This document shows positions 54,921 to 63,401 of a stretch of DNA of 64,000 nucleotides, one piece after another. Made by a program: the position numbers and the translations under genes. The stretch is from Hyphomicrobiales bacterium (GTDB lineage Bacteria > Pseudomonadota > Alphaproteobacteria > Rhizobiales > Rhizobiaceae). The stretch spans positions 1 to 64,000 of the forward strand of contig UCMT01000008.1 of the NCBI GenBank assembly GCA_900473795.1, written 5' to 3'. Under the pieces are notes generated by a model. That model was not told the origin of the DNA, ran no database searches, and saw only the letters and a program-made list of their open reading frames with translations. The stretch's first letter is position 1. Each line of letters begins with the position of its first letter.

Positions 54921-55022
54921 ATGGAAACCTTCTTCTACCATTTCGCCTTGTTCGACGCCCTGATCCTTGGCGCCATCGTCTTGCTGCTGGCGCTCAGCAT
55001 GTTCGGGCACCACGAGGCCTGA
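54921..55022 (+). CDS. 33-residue membrane miniprotein (putative)
   Basis: An open frame of 33 residues begins METFFYHFALFDALILGAIV and ends ALSMFGHHEA. It has an ideal Shine-Dalgarno AGGAGG eight bases before the ATG, in a region otherwise without genes. It encodes one hydrophobic helix (about residues 12-28) flanked by an aromatic N-terminus and a charged HHEA end. It lies about 80 bases after the ilvC terminator. A TATACTG box upstream and a stem at 55030-55052 would bracket a short transcript. I know no family for it. Translation is plausible but unproven. Confidence 0.55.
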   Translation: METFFYHFALFDALILGAIVLLLALSMFGHHEA

Positions 55023-55029
55023 TTTATCT

Positions 55030-55052
55030 TCCGGAACTGAGTCGGTTCCGGA
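55030..55052 (+). terminator. Stem-loop after the miniprotein gene
   Basis: TCCGGAAC (55030-55037) and GTTCCGGA (55045-55052) form an 8-bp perfect stem with a 7-base loop, seven bases after the miniprotein stop. There is no T-run, so it may act as an mRNA 3' stabiliser or a weak terminator. The remaining bases to 55298 show nothing recognisable beyond the presumed promoter of the aminotransferase gene. Confidence 0.45.
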
Positions 55053-55298
55053 TACTGCAGGCGCCGCTGGCGCGATCAAGTCGCGTGCCCGTCCTAGTGA
55101 GCATCGCAGTTCGGCCGCACTCCTCCACACATTATCAAGATCGGCTGCGCAACCCCCGTCGACGACTTCTGTCGGCCATCCCCATCCGCCGCACAAGCAG
55201 AGAAAAGCCGGTTCCCTATCGAAATATAGGTCAGTATTATTGACTTAATAAGCCGGCTGTGTTGTGCTCCGGCAAAATCATAATCTGAGGAAACTTCC

Positions 55299-56522
55299 AT
55301 GCTCGATTGGGAAAAGATATTCGCGACGCGGTCTTCACGGATGCGCGCTTCGGAAATCCGCGAACTTCTGAAACTGCTTGACCGGCCGGACATCATCTCC
55401 TTTGCCGGTGGTATCCCCGACCCGGCGCTGTTTCCGGATGAGGACTTCAAGGCTGCCTATGCCGACATCTTCGGCGGGCCGGCCGTCAGCGCTGCCCTGC
55501 AATATTCGGTGAGTGAAGGCTACCTGCCGTTGCGTCAGTGGCTTGCCGGCCGCATGGCCGCCATCGGCATCCCCTGCGAAGCGGAAAACATCCTGATTAC
55601 CTCGGGCTCGCAGCAGGCGCTCGACTATCTCGGAAAGCTCTTCCTGTCGCCGAACGACACGGCGCTGGTGACCTGGCCGACCTATCTCGGCGCGCTGCAG
55701 GCTTTCAACGCCTACGAACCGACCTACGACCAGCTGTCACCCTCCGGCAATCGCACGCCGCAGACCTACCGCGACGCGGCCACTGAGGCGGGCGGCCGGG
55801 TGAAGTTCGCCTATATGTCAGCCGAGTTCGCCAACCCGACCGGCGAGACGCTCGACCTTGCCGCGCGCGAAAAGGCGCTGGCGCTGGCCGAGGAACTCGA
55901 TATCGCTCTCATCGAGGATGCGGCCTACCAGTCGCTGCGTTACGACGGCGAGGCCGTTCCGCCGATCCTGGCGCTCGAGATCGCCCGCAAGGGCTCGATC
56001 AACGAGGCCCGGACGATCTACTGCGGCAGTTTCTCCAAGACGCTGGCGCCTGGCCTGCGCGTCGGCTGGGTCTGTGCCTCCAACACAGTCATCCGTAAGC
56101 TGGTGCTGATGAAGCAGGCGGCCGACCTGCATTCCTCCACTATCAACCAGATGGCCATCTGCCACGTTGCCGAGCGTGGCTTCGACAAGCAGGTCGCCAA
56201 GCTCAAGGCCGTCTACAGCAAGCGGCGCGATGCCATGCTGGCGGCTCTCGCCAAATACATGCCGGCGGACGTGAGCTGGACGGTGCCGGAAGGGGGCATG
56301 TTCGTCTGGCTGACCTTGCCGGCCGGCATGGATGGTGCAGAGCTGCTCGCCAAATCGCTGACGACGGCCAAGGTCGCCTTCGTGCCCGGCAAGGCGTTCT
56401 TCGCCGATGGTTCCGGCGCCAACACCTGCCGCGTCAGCTTCTCCTGCGCCGACGAGGCGATGATCGAGGAGGGGATTTCCCGCCTCGGCGGGCTGATCGG
56501 CAAGGAGGCGCTGGCCGCCTAA
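55299..56522 (+). CDS. PLP-dependent aminotransferase (2-aminoadipate/LysN-like)
   Basis: A 407-residue class I/II fold aminotransferase. It has ISFAGGIPDPALFPDEDFKA at the N-terminus, LQYSVSEGYLPLRQWLAGRM, the PLP-holding Asp in LIEDAAYQSLRYDG and the Schiff-base Lys in CGSFSKTLAPGLRVGWVC. It has no fused GntR domain, so it is the free-enzyme form related to LysN, aromatic and 2-aminoadipate transaminases. The substrate is unknown. Its stop overlaps the converging RocB-like gene by four bases. Confidence 0.92.
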   Translation: MLDWEKIFATRSSRMRASEIRELLKLLDRPDIISFAGGIPDPALFPDEDFKAAYADIFGGPAVSAALQYSVSEGYLPLRQWLAGRMAAIGIPCEAENILITSGSQQALDYLGKLFLSPNDTALVTWPTYLGALQAFNAYEPTYDQLSPSGNRTPQTYRDAATEAGGRVKFAYMSAEFANPTGETLDLAAREKALALAEELDIALIEDAAYQSLRYDGEAVPPILALEIARKGSINEARTIYCGSFSKTLAPGLRVGWVCASNTVIRKLVLMKQAADLHSSTINQMAICHVAERGFDKQVAKLKAVYSKRRDAMLAALAKYMPADVSWTVPEGGMFVWLTLPAGMDGAELLAKSLTTAKVAFVPGKAFFADGSGANTCRVSFSCADEAMIEEGISRLGGLIGKEALAA

Positions 56523-58225
56523 CTCTTGTCTTCGAGGCCGGCGACGGCCGCCTCGAAGATCACATCCGGGAGCACGTCGAACGCATAGGGCATGTGGACG
56601 CGCTCCCATTTCTGATGATAGTCGCGGCCCCAAGGGCCGATATTGACCACCGGATAGGACAAAAGTCCGTCCGGTGCCTTGTCGACGAAGGCCGAGCAGG
56701 GCGTGTTGTCGGACAGAAGCTGCGTCTGCGCCGTGGCCGGACGGTGTCCGAAGAAACTCATATCGGAGATGCCGGCGAAGAACTGCTTGGCCTTGATGCT
56801 CGTCGCGTGCCGCTCCGCGCACTTCTCGGCAGCGGACATCACGTTTCTCTCGAAAATTCGACCTGCCGTTCCGGCGCTGTCCAGATGGACGCGCGGATAG
56901 TGCAGGGTGGAGAAGCCGATAATCACCAGCGGCCCTTCGAGGCCCGCTTCCGTTAGCGTCGCCGCGACGATCTGGCGGGTTGTCGACAGCGGGTCTTCGC
57001 CGCCTGCCAAGGATTGACCGAGCGCGTTGAGCCGATCAGCCGCGGCCTGTCCCCCGTGAGCGACGGCCAGTTCGTGCAGTTCGGCGTAGGATAGCACCCA
57101 CCCTTCGTGGGGTCCGGCGTGACCGGTGCCTTTCCGGTCGAAGAAGCTCTTCGCATTGCGTGTCTGCGTATCGAGGGCCGTCCGCATGGCGGCGCCGACG
57201 AGCGCGCGGAATTCGCCGAGCACGTCTTCCGGCGTCCGCCGGTGGGTCAGCCAGTTGAACGACAGCCAGACATGAGCGGGCGTGGTGACTTCGTAGCCGT
57301 GACGCACGTCCTTCGCCTCGAGGCAGACCGGTGCCGGCGAAAGCTCGCCGTGAGCCTCGTCGCAAAGTGCGCTGTTGATTTCCATGGCGCGCATGATTTC
57401 GGCGCCGATCAGATGCGCGCTGACGCCGTCGAAAGCATAGCCGGCATGGGTCTGGCGGCCGGCAACGAAGGCGAAGGGCGAGAACTTGCCGACCGAGCCC
57501 AGATAGACGGCGCGGCCTTCCGTTCCGTCGCCGTCATCGCCGCTGGCATCGAGATTGATGCCGCCGACGATGTCGAGATCGAATTTTTCGGCGATTGCCA
57601 GCAAGGCGTCTCGGAACGCGCGCATGCCGCGCGACTGGTTCTCTTCGTCCGGCGTGGCGACAAACAACAGGTTGCCCGGCGGTTCGTCGCGTTCGGCAAA
57701 CCGTTCCAGCGCGGCGATCCCGGCCGCAAGGCCGCTTTTCATGTCGAGCAGGCCGCGGCCGGCGAGGAAATCGCCGCTCAAGAGATCGGTGAGCGCCTTT
57801 TCTTCCGCCGGGTTGCGCGCCTTGTTCGACAATTCCTCGATCAGCGCCCTGGTGAGCGCTTCCGGCTCGCAGGCGAGCGAGGCCAGCGCACCGTAATTGG
57901 CGATCGAGACGGTATCGAAGTGTCCTGCCAGCACGAGGCATCGGCGGCCTTTGCCGCGCACCAGCGCCAAAACGTTCTGCCGGGCCGGATCGCCATGGCT
58001 GTTAAGGGTCAGCAGTTGCTCCGGATGCCTTCGGAAATAGGGCGTGTCGCCCAGCAGCGCCATCAGCCGTCCGGAAAAGGCGGCCTCGTCATCGCTCTCC
58101 GTCACACTCGGCCAACGGGTCATTTCAATCGACAATTCGCCGGCGCGCGACAGCGGATGGGGAAGCGTCGAGGGGCGGTTGGATGGCAATGATTGATCCT
58201 CCGGAGGGACTGCTAGCGTCTGCAT
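56519..58225 (-). CDS. rocB: RocB-like M20 family metallohydrolase
   Basis: A 568-residue peptidase M20/M25/M40 family protein. Zinc site motifs are LVLAGHFDTVSI, GRGLLDMKSGLAAGIAALER and FVATPDEENQSRGMRAF; a dimerisation domain and the C-terminal IGPWGRDYHQKWERVHM histidine follow. The unusual length (M20 enzymes are about 400) and layout match RocB, named for the arginine utilisation regulon of Bacillus, whose exact reaction is unclear. It is divergent from an Lrp gene across 123 bases with a perfect palindrome, and tail-to-tail with the aminotransferase. Confidence 0.87.
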   Translation of the reverse strand: MQTLAVPPEDQSLPSNRPSTLPHPLSRAGELSIEMTRWPSVTESDDEAAFSGRLMALLGDTPYFRRHPEQLLTLNSHGDPARQNVLALVRGKGRRCLVLAGHFDTVSIANYGALASLACEPEALTRALIEELSNKARNPAEEKALTDLLSGDFLAGRGLLDMKSGLAAGIAALERFAERDEPPGNLLFVATPDEENQSRGMRAFRDALLAIAEKFDLDIVGGINLDASGDDGDGTEGRAVYLGSVGKFSPFAFVAGRQTHAGYAFDGVSAHLIGAEIMRAMEINSALCDEAHGELSPAPVCLEAKDVRHGYEVTTPAHVWLSFNWLTHRRTPEDVLGEFRALVGAAMRTALDTQTRNAKSFFDRKGTGHAGPHEGWVLSYAELHELAVAHGGQAAADRLNALGQSLAGGEDPLSTTRQIVAATLTEAGLEGPLVIIGFSTLHYPRVHLDSAGTAGRIFERNVMSAAEKCAERHATSIKAKQFFAGISDMSFFGHRPATAQTQLLSDNTPCSAFVDKAPDGLLSYPVVNIGPWGRDYHQKWERVHMPYAFDVLPDVIFEAAVAGLEDKS

Positions 58226-58306
58226 TGATGAGACTCACAAACACTAGCGGGCCGGTCGATGAAGCGAAACGGCAATACTATGGAAATTTGCTTGATATTT
58301 TTGTCA

Positions 58307-58323
58307 AAATGACCTGGTCATTT
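58307..58323. promoter_or_regulatory. Perfect palindrome between RocB-like and Lrp genes
   Basis: AAATGACC-T-GGTCATTT is an 8+1+8 dyad, 26 bases before the Lrp start and 82 bases from the divergent RocB-like start. It is a strong candidate operator for the adjacent Lrp/AsnC protein, controlling both genes. Confidence 0.6.
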
Positions 58324-58348
58324 AGCGAATTGACAGAAGTGAGGCTTC

Positions 58349-58765
58349 ATGGACACGATCGACCGGCGTTTGCTGGCAATTCTCAGAACGGATGGCCGTG
58401 CTTCGATCTCGAAGCTGGCGGAGTTGCTCAAAATTTCACGCGGAACGGTACAGAACCGGATCGACCGGCTGACCGCCGAGGGGATCATTGCCGGGTTCAC
58501 GGTGCGGATAGCGGCGGCGGAGGATCCGCACGCGGTCCGTGCGGTAATGCTGATCGAGATCACGGGCCAGAAGACAGTGTCGGCGATCAAGATGCTGCGC
58601 GGTATCCCGGAGATCCGCGCGCTGCATACGACCAACGGCGCCTGGGACCTCGTTGCCGAGATCCAGACGGAGAATTTGGCAGAATTCGACCGCGTGCTGC
58701 GGCATATCCGGGCGATGGACGGGGTGTCGAAATCGGAAACGAGCCTGCTGCTGACGACGATTTGA
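58349..58765 (+). CDS. Lrp/AsnC family regulator
   Basis: A 138-residue regulator: HTH (LLAILRTDGRASISKLAELL; SRGTVQNRIDRLTAEGIIAG) and RAM effector domain (PEIRALHTTNGAWDLVAEIQ). The ATG is preceded by GTGAGG. Divergent placement against the RocB-like gene and the palindrome between them point to local control of an amino-acid catabolic gene, possibly in response to arginine. That ligand is inferred from RocB naming only. Confidence 0.9.
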   Translation: MDTIDRRLLAILRTDGRASISKLAELLKISRGTVQNRIDRLTAEGIIAGFTVRIAAAEDPHAVRAVMLIEITGQKTVSAIKMLRGIPEIRALHTTNGAWDLVAEIQTENLAEFDRVLRHIRAMDGVSKSETSLLLTTI

Positions 58766-58795
58766 CGTGCCTTAGTTGCGTTTCAGTGGCGGAAT

Positions 58796-58815
58796 GACTA
58801 GATTGCTGACTAGTC
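58796..58815. promoter_or_regulatory. Toxin-antitoxin operator candidate
   Basis: GACTAG (58796-58801) and CTAGTC (58810-58815) form a dyad with an 8-base spacer, and TGACTAG is also directly repeated at 12-base spacing. It lies 18 bases before the antitoxin ATG. Phd/YefM antitoxins normally bind such short palindromes to repress their own operon. Confidence 0.5.
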
Positions 58816-58832
58816 GTATTTGGAGAAGATCA

Positions 58833-59090
58833 ATGCGCGAATGGCCGGTTCAGGACGCGAAAGCTCATTTCAGTGAATTTCTGGAGACGTGTTTGACGGA
58901 AGGACCGCAGGTCGTTTCACGGCGAGGCGAGGCAAAAGCGGTCCTCGTTCCGCTTCAAGAATGGAACGATCTCAACAAGCGAGCAAAGCCAAGCGTTAAG
59001 GACGTCCTGCTCGCCGATGAGCCACGTTTCGAACTCGACATCCCTTCACGTGGCGAGTGGGCCTGGCGGCCGATCTCGATGGAAGAATAG
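58833..59090 (+). CDS. Phd/YefM family antitoxin
   Basis: An 85-residue antitoxin. The N-terminal Phd/YefM DNA-binding fold is MREWPVQDAKAHFSEFLETC, GPQVVSRRGEAKAVLVPLQE. The C-terminal part (LLADEPRFELDIPSRG) is expected to wrap the toxin. The ATG follows GGAGAAG. It is two bases upstream of the PIN-domain toxin gene; this Phd-VapC mix is a common hybrid arrangement. Confidence 0.92.
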   Translation: MREWPVQDAKAHFSEFLETCLTEGPQVVSRRGEAKAVLVPLQEWNDLNKRAKPSVKDVLLADEPRFELDIPSRGEWAWRPISMEE

Positions 59091-59092
59091 GC

Positions 59093-59500
59093 ATGTATCT
59101 TCTCGATACCAATGTCGTTTCCGAGCTGAGGCGGCCCAAGCCGCACGGCGCCGTCCTCGCTTGGATCGCCGCGACGGACGAGCGAATGTTCGCGATTTCG
59201 GCAATTACCATCGGCGAAATTCAGCGGGGAATTGAAGCCGCGCACGAACAGGACAGCGTGCGCGCCCGGATGATAGAGGTGTGGCTTGGCCAACTGATGC
59301 AAAGCATGAGCGTTCTGCCGCTCGACGGGCAATGCATGATCCAATGGGCGAAGCTCATGCACCGACGCCCGTCGCACCTCATTGCAGATGCCATGATCGC
59401 CGCAACCGCGACAGTTCACGGCCTGATCGTCGTCACCCGCAACGTCAAGGATTTCGAGCTTTTCCCGGTGAAAGTGCTCAATCCCTTTGAAGCTAAATAA
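59093..59500 (+). CDS. vapC: VapC-like PIN domain toxin
   Basis: A 135-residue PIN ribonuclease. The acidic metal site includes MYLLDTNVVSELRRPKP (Asp5), the Glu in ISAITIGEIQRGIE, LIADAMIAATATVHGL (Asp) and VVTRNVKDFELF (Asp/Asn). All expected residues are present, so it looks active. VapC toxins cleave specific tRNAs or rRNA. It is translated immediately after the antitoxin. Confidence 0.92.
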   Translation: MYLLDTNVVSELRRPKPHGAVLAWIAATDERMFAISAITIGEIQRGIEAAHEQDSVRARMIEVWLGQLMQSMSVLPLDGQCMIQWAKLMHRRPSHLIADAMIAATATVHGLIVVTRNVKDFELFPVKVLNPFEAK

Positions 59501-59505
59501 TAGGC

Positions 59506-60555
59506 CTATACGTGCGGCCCCAGCAGCGACAAATCTGCGTCGCCCAGCCGGTCCTTGGCTGTGCGTAGCTGGTGCCAGTAAGGATAGAGCACTGGCGGGG
59601 CGCTGACGGCGTCGAGGCGGTGGCGTTCTTCGTCAGTGAGCACGAGGTCGGCGCTTGCGAGGTTGTCCTTGAACTGCGCTTCGGTGCGACCGCCGATGAT
59701 GACGGAAGTGACAGCCTTGCGGCCGATCAGCCAGGCGAGGGCGATTTGAGCGGCGGAGACGCTGCGGTTCTCGGCAATGTCGACAAGGGCATCGACGATG
59801 GCCCAGAGGCGGTCCTCGTCGCGGATCGGCGGTTCGTCCCAGCCGGCCAGTTGCCGCGAGCCTTCCGCCGTCTTGTTGCGCCGGTGTTTGCCGGAGAGAA
59901 GTCCGCCCGCCAGTGGGCTCCAGACGAGGACGCCGAGGCCCTGGTCGATCGAGATCGGCAGCAGTTCATATTCGGCGTCGCGCGCTTCGAGCGTATAGTG
60001 GATCTGCTGGCTGACGAAGCGCTGGCGGTGATCGGCGGCGCTGACGCCAAGCGCCTTCATGATGTGCCAGCCGGAGAAATTCGAGCAGCCGATATAGCGG
60101 ACCTTGCCCTGGCGCACGAGCATGTCGAGCGCTTCCATGGTTTCCTCGAGCGGCGTCTGACCGTCCCATTCGTGCAACTGATAAAGATCGATGACGTCGG
60201 TCTTCAGGCGTTTCAGGCTCGCCTCGCAGGCGCGGATCAGATGGTGCCGCGAGGAGCCGGCGTCGTTCGGGCCGTCGCCCATCGGGAACCGGGCCTTGGT
60301 GGCGATCAGCACGCCGTTCTTGCGCTTGCCGCCGGTGATTTCGCCGATGATGTCTTCCGACACACCTTGCGAATAGACATCCGCCGTATCGATCAGGTTG
60401 ACGCCGGCATCGAGGCAGAGATCGACGAGCCTGCGCGCGTCGCTGACGCCGAGGTCGCCGACGGTCTTCGCCCAGCCTTTGCCGCCAAAGGTCATGGTGC
60501 CCACGGTCAGTGTCGAAACCTTGAGGCCGGAGCGGCCGAGAAGACGATATTCCAT
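59506..60555 (-). CDS. Aldo/keto reductase (Tas/YajO-like)
   Basis: A 349-residue NADPH-dependent reductase. It has MEYRLLGRSGLKVSTLTVGT at the N-terminus, Asp/Tyr in LIDTADVYSQGVSEDIIG, Lys in VLIATKARFP, His in LYQLHEWDG and the C-terminal coenzyme segment VTSVIIGGRTEAQFKDNL. This places it in the AKR11/12-like group. It ends five bases from the vapC stop (convergent). The substrate is unknown. Confidence 0.92.
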   Translation of the reverse strand: MEYRLLGRSGLKVSTLTVGTMTFGGKGWAKTVGDLGVSDARRLVDLCLDAGVNLIDTADVYSQGVSEDIIGEITGGKRKNGVLIATKARFPMGDGPNDAGSSRHHLIRACEASLKRLKTDVIDLYQLHEWDGQTPLEETMEALDMLVRQGKVRYIGCSNFSGWHIMKALGVSAADHRQRFVSQQIHYTLEARDAEYELLPISIDQGLGVLVWSPLAGGLLSGKHRRNKTAEGSRQLAGWDEPPIRDEDRLWAIVDALVDIAENRSVSAAQIALAWLIGRKAVTSVIIGGRTEAQFKDNLASADLVLTDEERHRLDAVSAPPVLYPYWHQLRTAKDRLGDADLSLLGPHV

Positions 60556-60663
60556 GATGATATCCCAATTCGAGAATGCGCAGACGGGGCGAAGCTAGGG
60601 CCGTTCGGCGAAAAGGAAAGGACCGTCGCCGGCAAATCCGTCGCCTTCTTTTGTCGTTGTTGC

Positions 60664-62565
60664 CTAGTTCCTGGCAAGGACGATGACGCGGTCGGTCTCG
60701 CCATAGAGCTGTTTTTCCGACTTCGAGGGATTGACCGTGACGCCGCCGAGCCTGCGCAGATCCGGATCGTCGTCGCGCTGGCGGCGATAGCCGATGGCGA
60801 CTTCACCGCGGCGCAGGGCCGCCAGGCAGATCGTGTAGAAGGTCACCGGTTCACCGATCGTGACATAGTCGCTGACCGGACGCATGTAGATTTCCGACCC
60901 GTCCTCGTCGAGCAGCTCATCGAAGATGGCCGCCATCGATTCGTTCTCGGAAGCCTGCGCCAGCATCAGGCTGACCAGCTTGTTGCTGACGACGAAATCG
61001 TCGGCGCGGGTCACTTCCGCCAGTTCCCGATTGCGCACGTCGGTCATCTCGCTGACGACGCTGATATGCCGGCCCGCCTGTTCGGCGATCTTGCGCAACT
61101 GCAGCAGCGTCACCAGCGTGCGGGTATCGGCAGGCTGGGGCGCCATGTGATCGCTGTAGCCGAGAACGAGAACATGGTCGTAGCCCGGAATATCGAGCGC
61201 GTCGAGCTCGGCGCGGTTGCTCGTGTCGATGATGCGGTAGTCAACGGCCATGTTGTCGTCGGAAACCTTGAGCGCCTTGATGTCGTCTTCCAGTTCCGGC
61301 GTATCGGCTGCGATCGTCAGGAGCGACCCGGGGGCGACATAGCGGGAGAGTTCGAAGGTGATGATCGGCCCGCGCCGGTTCCAGCCGAGAAGCAGCGTCC
61401 GCTCCGGTCTCGGATCGCGTGCTGCCGCGGGCAGGATGGCATCCTTCTCGACACGGATTTCATTGCTTGCGGTTTTGATTGCGGCATCGTCCTCGGCGAT
61501 GATGACGGCGCGCTCGCCCTGTTTGAAGACGCGGCCCGGCGGCGGATTGAGATGCACCTTGCCCTCTTCGTCGCAAAGCCCGATCAGCGTCGAGGTTTCG
61601 TAAGCCATGACCGCAGCGGCGAAACTCTTGCCGGTGATGTCGGGCTGTTCCAGCGTATAGATCTCGCAGCCGTCGAAATCGAGCAGTTCGGAATAGACGG
61701 CGCTCAGGCCCGACTGGCGGCTGGAATGGACGACGATGCGGGAAATCAGCTCGTCGGCCAGAATGAGCTGCAACTCGCTGCCGCCGACGATGCGGGCGAC
61801 ATCGGCATTCCTGCTGTCGCGAATCTCCGCAGCGATCTGGTAGGGTCTTGACCGGCGGTGAGGGTCATTGACGAGTGCAAGAACGCTCTTGATCACCTGC
61901 GAATCCGGATCGTCGCCCTCCGGCGACAGCACGATGACGGAGCGGGATGTCTGCGGATTGACGATGCTGAGGTCGTAGAGGTCAGTCGGGTCGCCGCTGC
62001 GGCAAATGATCCGGGTGTTCTTCAGGTCAGTCACCTTGGCGGCGATCTCGTCCTCCATCTCCACCTTGTCCTTGTTGGCCATGATGACGATGCGCGGCTT
62101 GCGGCGACTGCTATTGGCGATGACCAGTTCGGAGACGACGTCGAAGATCGACGGCGACCAGTTGAGGATGATGGTGTGGTCGTTTTCCAGAACCTGGGAG
62201 CGCCCCTTGCGCAGGTCCTCGAGCTTGTTTTCGAGGCCGGAGCTCAAGACGCCGATCAAGGCCGAGAAGACGAAGATGCCGGCGATCGTGACGAACAGCG
62301 AAACGCCGCGGAAACTCCAGCCGACATCGCCGCCCATGGTTCCGGCATCCATCGTGCGCATCAGCGATTCCCAGGCACCTTCAACGAAGCTCACCGGCTG
62401 GCCGCCTTCCGGGGCAATCCGCGTAAGAGCGAGAAAGGCGCCCGCGACGACAATGACGATGAGCGAAATGACGGCCAGCCAGCCGATCAGTGCGATTGGT
62501 CCCGCGGCCATGCTCTTGTCGAACTCATAGCGCAGCCGCGCGCCCCATGGCGTACCCTGTTTCAT
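60664..62565 (-). CDS. CASTOR/POLLUX-like ion channel with RCK domains
   Basis: A 633-residue membrane protein. TM1 (IALIGWLAVISLIVIVVAGA, about 23-42) is followed by a pore loop with MRTMDAGTMGGDVGW (about 70-85), corresponding to the ADAG-type filter of CASTOR/POLLUX, and TM2 (LFVTIAGIFVFSALIGVLSS). Two RCK/TrkA-N-like Rossmann domains (HTIILNWSPSIFDVVSELVI; RTLLLGWNRRGPIITFELSR) make up the rest. Plant homologues conduct cations at the nuclear envelope. In bacteria the role is unclear, probably a cation channel gated by nucleotide or Ca. Confidence 0.85.
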   Translation of the reverse strand: MKQGTPWGARLRYEFDKSMAAGPIALIGWLAVISLIVIVVAGAFLALTRIAPEGGQPVSFVEGAWESLMRTMDAGTMGGDVGWSFRGVSLFVTIAGIFVFSALIGVLSSGLENKLEDLRKGRSQVLENDHTIILNWSPSIFDVVSELVIANSSRRKPRIVIMANKDKVEMEDEIAAKVTDLKNTRIICRSGDPTDLYDLSIVNPQTSRSVIVLSPEGDDPDSQVIKSVLALVNDPHRRSRPYQIAAEIRDSRNADVARIVGGSELQLILADELISRIVVHSSRQSGLSAVYSELLDFDGCEIYTLEQPDITGKSFAAAVMAYETSTLIGLCDEEGKVHLNPPPGRVFKQGERAVIIAEDDAAIKTASNEIRVEKDAILPAAARDPRPERTLLLGWNRRGPIITFELSRYVAPGSLLTIAADTPELEDDIKALKVSDDNMAVDYRIIDTSNRAELDALDIPGYDHVLVLGYSDHMAPQPADTRTLVTLLQLRKIAEQAGRHISVVSEMTDVRNRELAEVTRADDFVVSNKLVSLMLAQASENESMAAIFDELLDEDGSEIYMRPVSDYVTIGEPVTFYTICLAALRRGEVAIGYRRQRDDDPDLRRLGGVTVNPSKSEKQLYGETDRVIVLARN

Positions 62566-62816
62566 CGATTCCCCCCGGCACCTGCGCCCACTCTCGATTT
62601 GCAGATATTTCCAATGTCTTCAACAGGTTTAGACGGTGTCGACGGAAACCACCCAGATATGTTGCCTGAAGACGTCAACGAAGGAATAAGACCAAGTGCT
62701 TCGTTCAACGCGGGTGATGAGGAGAGCGTCGCGATCGCTACGAGCGAACGGGCGCACAAGGTCCAGACGGCGCTGCGGTGCCTTGCGGAACGCTCGCTGT
62801 CAGCACCGTGGACTTG

Positions 62817-63194
62817 TCAGTATGCACCTGAACACTGCCAGCGGATCACCTCGCAACCGTAGGAATGGTTGGAACATGCGGCGAGCGCCGCCCGTTGGGC
62901 CTGCCCGCGTCCGGATGCCCAGTCTGAGCCCCAGCCGTCCGGTCCGCGTGCAACCGCGCCACAGGCGTTGTTGAACCAGATCGCCACCCGGCAATCGCCG
63001 GCATGCTGGTAGCAATGGGATTGCGCCACCTCCTCGGCTTCCCAGCGCGACGCGTAGTCATGCGACCAGCCCGTTGCTCCGGTCGCGGGCGAGAGCGAAA
63101 TTGCGCCGAAACTGTCGGCATGGGCCGCGGCGGCGCCGGCGAGAAAAGGGATCATGACGAGCGCGGCTTTCAATGTCTGTTTCCAATATGGCAT
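62817..63194 (-). CDS. DUF4189 exported protein
   Basis: A 125-residue protein with a signal peptide (about 26 residues, ending AAAAHA). The DUF4189 domain is FGAISLSPATGATGWSHDYA, EAEEVAQSHCYQHAGDCRVA, IWFNNACGAVARG and ACSNHSYGCEVIRWQCSG, with six cysteines probably forming disulfides. Function is unknown. Start ATG at 63194 (MPYWKQTL). It is divergent from the last gene of the window; the 206-base region between them holds no other gene. Confidence 0.85.
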   Translation of the reverse strand: MPYWKQTLKAALVMIPFLAGAAAAHADSFGAISLSPATGATGWSHDYASRWEAEEVAQSHCYQHAGDCRVAIWFNNACGAVARGPDGWGSDWASGRGQAQRAALAACSNHSYGCEVIRWQCSGAY

Positions 63195-63401
63195 TGCGGT
63201 TCCCCCTTGCTGCACGTTTTGTACCGTGGATCGATCCTGCGTATGAGCAACGGCTCATCAAGCCCGATTATTCGCCGGGAACAGTGCGCCCAATTTTGGT
63301 CGGTTGTCTCACGGTGGAGAGGTGGATCTGTCCTGGAGAAAGGCGTTCGACTTTTGCCGGTGATTGTCTAAAGTCGCGGCGATCGCATACGGAATCGTCT
63401 G

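Noticed and set aside
56594-58192. Large plus-strand open frames opposite the RocB-like gene, and similar ones opposite ilvB, the RND pump and ilvC
   Set aside because: All are antisense shadows of well-supported genes in high-GC DNA, with composition-driven absence of stops.
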